Assembly (NCBI GenBank): GCA_029266035.1
Contig: JAJUFH010000030.1
Span: forward strand, 1 to 35,965
Reading direction: 5' to 3'
Source: Sinomicrobium sp.
GTDB lineage: Bacteria > Bacteroidota > Bacteroidia > Flavobacteriales > Flavobacteriaceae
Length of the DNA stretch: 35,965 bases
Shown here: piece after piece, positions 33,079 to 35,965 of the stretch
Layout: each line of letters opens with the position of its first letter
Numbering within the stretch: position 1 is the stretch's first letter
The notes under the pieces: model-generated
Seen by the model: only the letters and a program-made list of their open reading frames with translations
Databases searched by the model: none
Told to the model about the DNA's origin: nothing
Made by a program: the position numbers and the translations under genes

Positions 33079-35165
33079 ATGAAAACAGCTATTATTCGAC
33101 TCATTTTCACACTTCTTATTCTGTGTTGTACAATGTGCAGATAAAAGCCCAGGAAAAAGCACCCACACAACTTCCGGGAGTAACGGTAAGCGGTCACAGC
33201 ACTCAAGGATATGAAAGCGATAGCACTGCCGTTATTCCTATTGCTTCAGTCTCCACAGCCGAACTACAACAATTCAGTCCCACAGACATCACCCCTGCCA
33301 TAAACAAAGTTCCCGGAGCTTTTATACTTTCTGGAGGGATGAACGTAAAACGCATTACCATTCGCGGTGTGGGCGCTCGCACCCCCTATGGAAGCAACAA
33401 GGTAAAAGCCTATTTTAACGGAATTCCGACAACCAATGGCATAGGTGAAACCGCCCTTGAAATATTCGACCCGGAAAGCATAGGAAATATAGAGATTATT
33501 GAAGGACCTAAAGCCTCCATCTATGGATCATCTTTAGGAGGTGCTATTTTACTGCAATCGGGACCTCTTACATATTCATCAGTGAGCAATAGTCTAACCC
33601 TAGGCTCATACGGACTTCTAAAAAACAGCGCTCAACTGTCGGTGGCCGACAAAAAACTATCTCTTACTTTCAATTACGAACATCTGGAAAAAGAGGGGTA
33701 TCGACAAAACAGTGCCTATAATCGCAATGCTGTTTTGTTGAATACTTCCTATCGATTTAATGCCAACAACAGCCTGTCTCTTCTGTTCAGCCAGATAGCC
33801 TACAACGCGCAGATTCCGAGCTCTATCAGTAGGTCGGCAATGGACCAAGACCCGAGACAGGCGGCGTCCAATTGGCTGGAAGCCCAGGGGTACAAAAACA
33901 GTCATACTACTTTGGCGGGGTTGAGTTACACACATCGCTTCACGCCATCATTCCAAAATACTACCAGCTTTTTTTACACCTATATGGATCATTACGAACC
34001 CCGTCCTTTTAACATTCTCAGTGGTTTTACAAACGGTTACGGACTGCGAACTGTTTTCGGACGGGACCTTGACTTAGGCAACAATAAGGGCGTGATACAG
34101 GTCGGCACGGAGATGTACAAAGACATATACCGCTGGAAAACTGTTGAAAACCTGTACCAAGAGAACGAAGGTCGAGGAAGTATAGAGGGTCTGAAACTAA
34201 GTGACAATAAGGAGTACAGAAACCAACTAAATCTGTTTGCCACTCTTAGTCTGCCTCTGTCTCAAAAATGGAAAGCCCGACTGGGATTGAACGCCAATTT
34301 CACCTCTTACAACTTTCTCGATTACTACAACACAGATCACAATAACACCAGTGCTTCACGTCGCTTTGAACCCATTCTTGCCCCTTCACTCGACATCGCC
34401 TATCAACACAGCAAGCAGCTGAGGCTCTACGCCAATATCGGTCGAGGTTTTTCTTTTCCGGGAACCGAAGAAACCCTCACCCCCGAAGGAGTCATCAATC
34501 CGGAACTGGGACCTGAAAAAGGAATGCATTACGAAGCGGGAATGCAGTTGAAACTCCTAAAAGACCAGCTTTCGATTACAACCGCTGTTTACCTGATGAG
34601 TATTCGCGACCTCCTAATAGCAGAGAGAGTAGGAGAAGATCAATACATCGGCAGAAATGCCGGAAAAACAGAACACAAAGGCATAGAATTCTCTGCCACA
34701 TACCGGGCTGTGATAGGGCATTCCACCACGCTAATTCCCTTTATCTCCACCTCGATAAACAAACATCGCTTTATCCGCTTTGAGGACAGAGGCAACGATT
34801 ATTCCGGCAATCCACTTACCGGAGTCCCCAATTTCAGAACCAATGCAGGCTTTCGACTCATTCATCAAAAAGGGCTCTTTCTCTATGCCAACTATTTCGG
34901 CACAGGGAAGATTCCGCTCACCGATAGCAATAGCCTACAAACCGATCCCCATCACATATTCAACCTCAAGGCCGGGTACGGCACATCGCTATATCCCAGA
35001 CTTTCCATCCAAATCTCCGGAGGAATCGACAATATAGGAAACAGCCGCTATGCCTCATCCGTGCTAATCAATGCTACCGGATTCGGAAACACCGAAGCTC
35101 GATTTTACTATCCCGGACTCCCTAGAAATTACTATGCAGGTATACGTTTGCGCTATATATTGTAG
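33079..35165 (+). CDS. TonB-dependent outer-membrane receptor, signal peptide frameshifted
   Basis: An outer-membrane receptor of the siderophore/cobalamin class. ATG 33079 begins a signal-like sequence (MKTAIIRLIFTLLILCCTMC) that ends at TAA 33142. The mature protein is in another frame, from before 33141, as AQEKAPTQLPGVTVSG; VTVSG is the TonB-box region. A single missing base around 33121-33141 would join them. The plug domain (ITIRGVGARTPYG, NIEIIEGPKASIYGSSLGGAI) and a long beta-barrel follow, and the last residue region GIRLRYIL is a normal barrel end, so the rest is intact. There is no CarboxypepD-like leader domain or SusD partner, so it is not a SusC type. An internal GTG at 33123 gives a version with no signal peptide. 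It could be sequencing error or inactivation. Confidence 0.82.
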
Positions 35166-35186
35166 ATGAATGAACCGGAAATTATC

Positions 35187-35194
35187 TATCTTTG
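35187..35194 (+). promoter_or_regulatory. -7 element for the small membrane protein
   Basis: TATCTTTG matches TAnnTTTG; TTG at 35160-35162 is 24 bp upstream, one base beyond the usual range. The start codon is 40 bp downstream. Confidence 0.45.
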
Positions 35195-35233
35195 TTTAGA
35201 CCCCTGATTCTGACAAAACTAAAATAAGATTGT

Positions 35234-35590
35234 ATGAGACTCATTTTAAAAATCCTTTTAACCGCCCTGGCGGTAGTCATTTTAGCCAAGGTATTACCCG
35301 GGATTGATGTAGACAGTTATCTCACTGCCGTAGTAGTAGCTCTAGTACTCGGACTGTTGAACCTCTTGGTAAAACCCTTGCTCATACTCTTTACACTGCC
35401 GATCACCATACTTACTATGGGACTTTTTCTACTGGTGATCAATGCTGTAGTTATTCTCTTTACCGAAAGCTTAGTAGGAGGTTTTCAGGTCGCCAACTTC
35501 TGGTGGGCGCTATTGTTTAGCTTATTACTGTCGTTTCTTCAATCCATTTTCCACTCCTTTATCGGAGATAAGGAACAAGCTGGAACCTAA
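35234..35590 (+). CDS. Phage holin family 4 / YvlD-like small membrane protein
   Basis: A 118-residue protein with four membrane segments: about residues 4-20, 28-48, 53-77 and 85-108. It matches the Phage_holin_4_2 family by its pattern, ILAKVLPGIDVDSYLTA, then GLLNLLVKPLLILFTLPITILTMGLF, and the late NFWWALLFSLLLSF. Despite the family name these are ordinary chromosomal proteins of unknown role, in Gram-positives linked to envelope stress. No phage genes are nearby. It is probably transcribed from its own -7 element at 35187. Confidence 0.85.
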   Translation: MRLILKILLTALAVVILAKVLPGIDVDSYLTAVVVALVLGLLNLLVKPLLILFTLPITILTMGLFLLVINAVVILFTESLVGGFQVANFWWALLFSLLLSFLQSIFHSFIGDKEQAGT

Positions 35591-35591
35591 A

Positions 35592-35836
35592 AACTACGAA
35601 CTAACAAACTACAAAACGAAAAGACAGAAAAGCGAAAAACCACCAAGAACTAATCGACTACAAATCGCACCACATTAATTCATCTATGGGGGGGAGACGC
35701 AAAATTTTGCGTCTCTACAGCGTTTGGTTTATAGCATATCGCTGTTCTACACATCGCCCTGAAAAGGTAGTTGAGGCCAACTAAACAACTATGAACCACC
35801 GCAAACTACGAACTATGAATTACAAACTGACTACGC
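35592..35836. repeat. Intergenic AACTAC-type repeats at the right end
   Basis: AACTACGAACTAACAAACTA-type units occupy 35592-35617 and, more irregularly, 35779-35836. The stretch from 35591 to 35873 contains no gene apart from these repeats and the palindrome at 35694-35715. Confidence 0.5.
35694..35715. repeat. Perfect 22-bp palindrome
   Basis: GAGACGCAAAA is followed directly by its reverse complement TTTTGCGTCTC. It resembles a repeated intergenic hairpin seen in many Bacteroidota genomes (AGACGC arms). No T-run follows, so it is not a standard terminator. Confidence 0.6.
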
Positions 35837-35873
35837 CTGAAATAGGTTGCCCTTTTTCGCAAGATAATACAAC

Positions 35874-35965
35874 ATGAAAAAATCAGGAACCCGACGAGTT
35901 TTTGACTTGGATTTAAAATTAAGTTTGGTAAGTCAGATTGAAAAGGGAGAATTAAAAGTATCAGA
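35874..35965 (+). CDS. Start of a probable IS transposase (runs off the window)
   Basis: The last 92 bases give 30 codons beginning MKKSGTRRVFDLDLKLS, then LVSQIEKGELKVS. This matches the helix-turn-helix N-terminus of IS3-type OrfA transposases in Bacteroidota (K-x-x-hydrophobic-V-x-x-I-E-x-G-E). The likely IS left end is near 35838-35860 (TGAAATAGGTTGCCC), but only one end is visible, so the terminal repeat cannot be confirmed. Function is inferred from a short stretch. Confidence 0.5.
   Translation, partial: MKKSGTRRVFDLDLKLSLVSQIEKGELKVS

Noticed and set aside
35234-35590. Prophage, suggested by the 'phage holin' family name
   Set aside because: The family is mostly chromosomal, and no integrase, capsid or lysis gene is nearby.

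Overview
The window is a stretch of chromosome from a member of the Bacteroidota, most likely a Flavobacteriaceae species, probably marine. Evidence: A/T-rich intergenic DNA without Shine-Dalgarno sequences; many matches to the Bacteroidota promoter (TTG, 17-23 bp, TAnnTTTG), including perfect ones upstream of both tRNA loci; a two-component TonB/ExbBD set next to folC; a Bacteroidota-type ECF sigma factor; a 2TM-domain protein ahead of folA; and a decayed family-S1 sulfatase. The genus cannot be fixed from sequence alone.

Layout. 1-549 has no gene; it holds two related terminator hairpins, a repeated CTTTATCG motif and a promoter-hairpin-terminator unit. 628-6652 carries an M3 metallopeptidase, a UbiA-like membrane protein (minus) and gcvP. 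6831-8416 is a translationally coupled KAS III plus methyltransferase pair. 8451-9700 is a divergent pair: an orphan ECF sigma factor and a CI-like HTH/coiled-coil regulator. 9785-12401 is a divergent acyl-CoA dehydrogenase and Glu/Leu-type amino acid dehydrogenase, fitting amino acid/acyl-CoA catabolism. 12583-15963 is exbB, exbD, tonB and folC. 16130-16323 has two identical tRNA-Val(TAC) genes and then a tRNA fossil. 16599-17475 is a 2TM protein and folA.

17619-25135 reads leftward: capD-like nucleotide-sugar dehydratase, Wza-like exporter, Wzc-like tyrosine autokinase, then glmS. These fit one pathway: GlmS feeds UDP-GlcNAc, the dehydratase modifies it, and Wza/Wzc export the polysaccharide. 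rfbB at 26893 (plus) adds a deoxysugar step. A secreted alpha/beta hydrolase lies between. 27919-28554 looks empty but holds a frameshifted, truncated sulfatase remnant and a short leftward transcription unit with its own promoter, a possible attenuator, a possible 42-residue membrane peptide and a terminator.

28555-32867 (minus) holds a luciferase-like monooxygenase, a lipoprotein, an MTA/SAH-nucleosidase-like enzyme, tRNA-Asp(GTC), a DUF58 protein and thioredoxin. 33079-35590 (plus) holds a TonB-dependent receptor whose signal peptide is out of frame with the mature protein, then a small four-helix membrane protein. The right edge carries dispersed repeats and the first 30 codons of a probable IS transposase.

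There is no CRISPR array, rRNA or complete mobile element. The least expected items are the 28.26-28.54 kb mini-unit, the sulfatase remnant, the receptor frameshift, the tRNA fossil, and the ECF/CI-like regulator pair.
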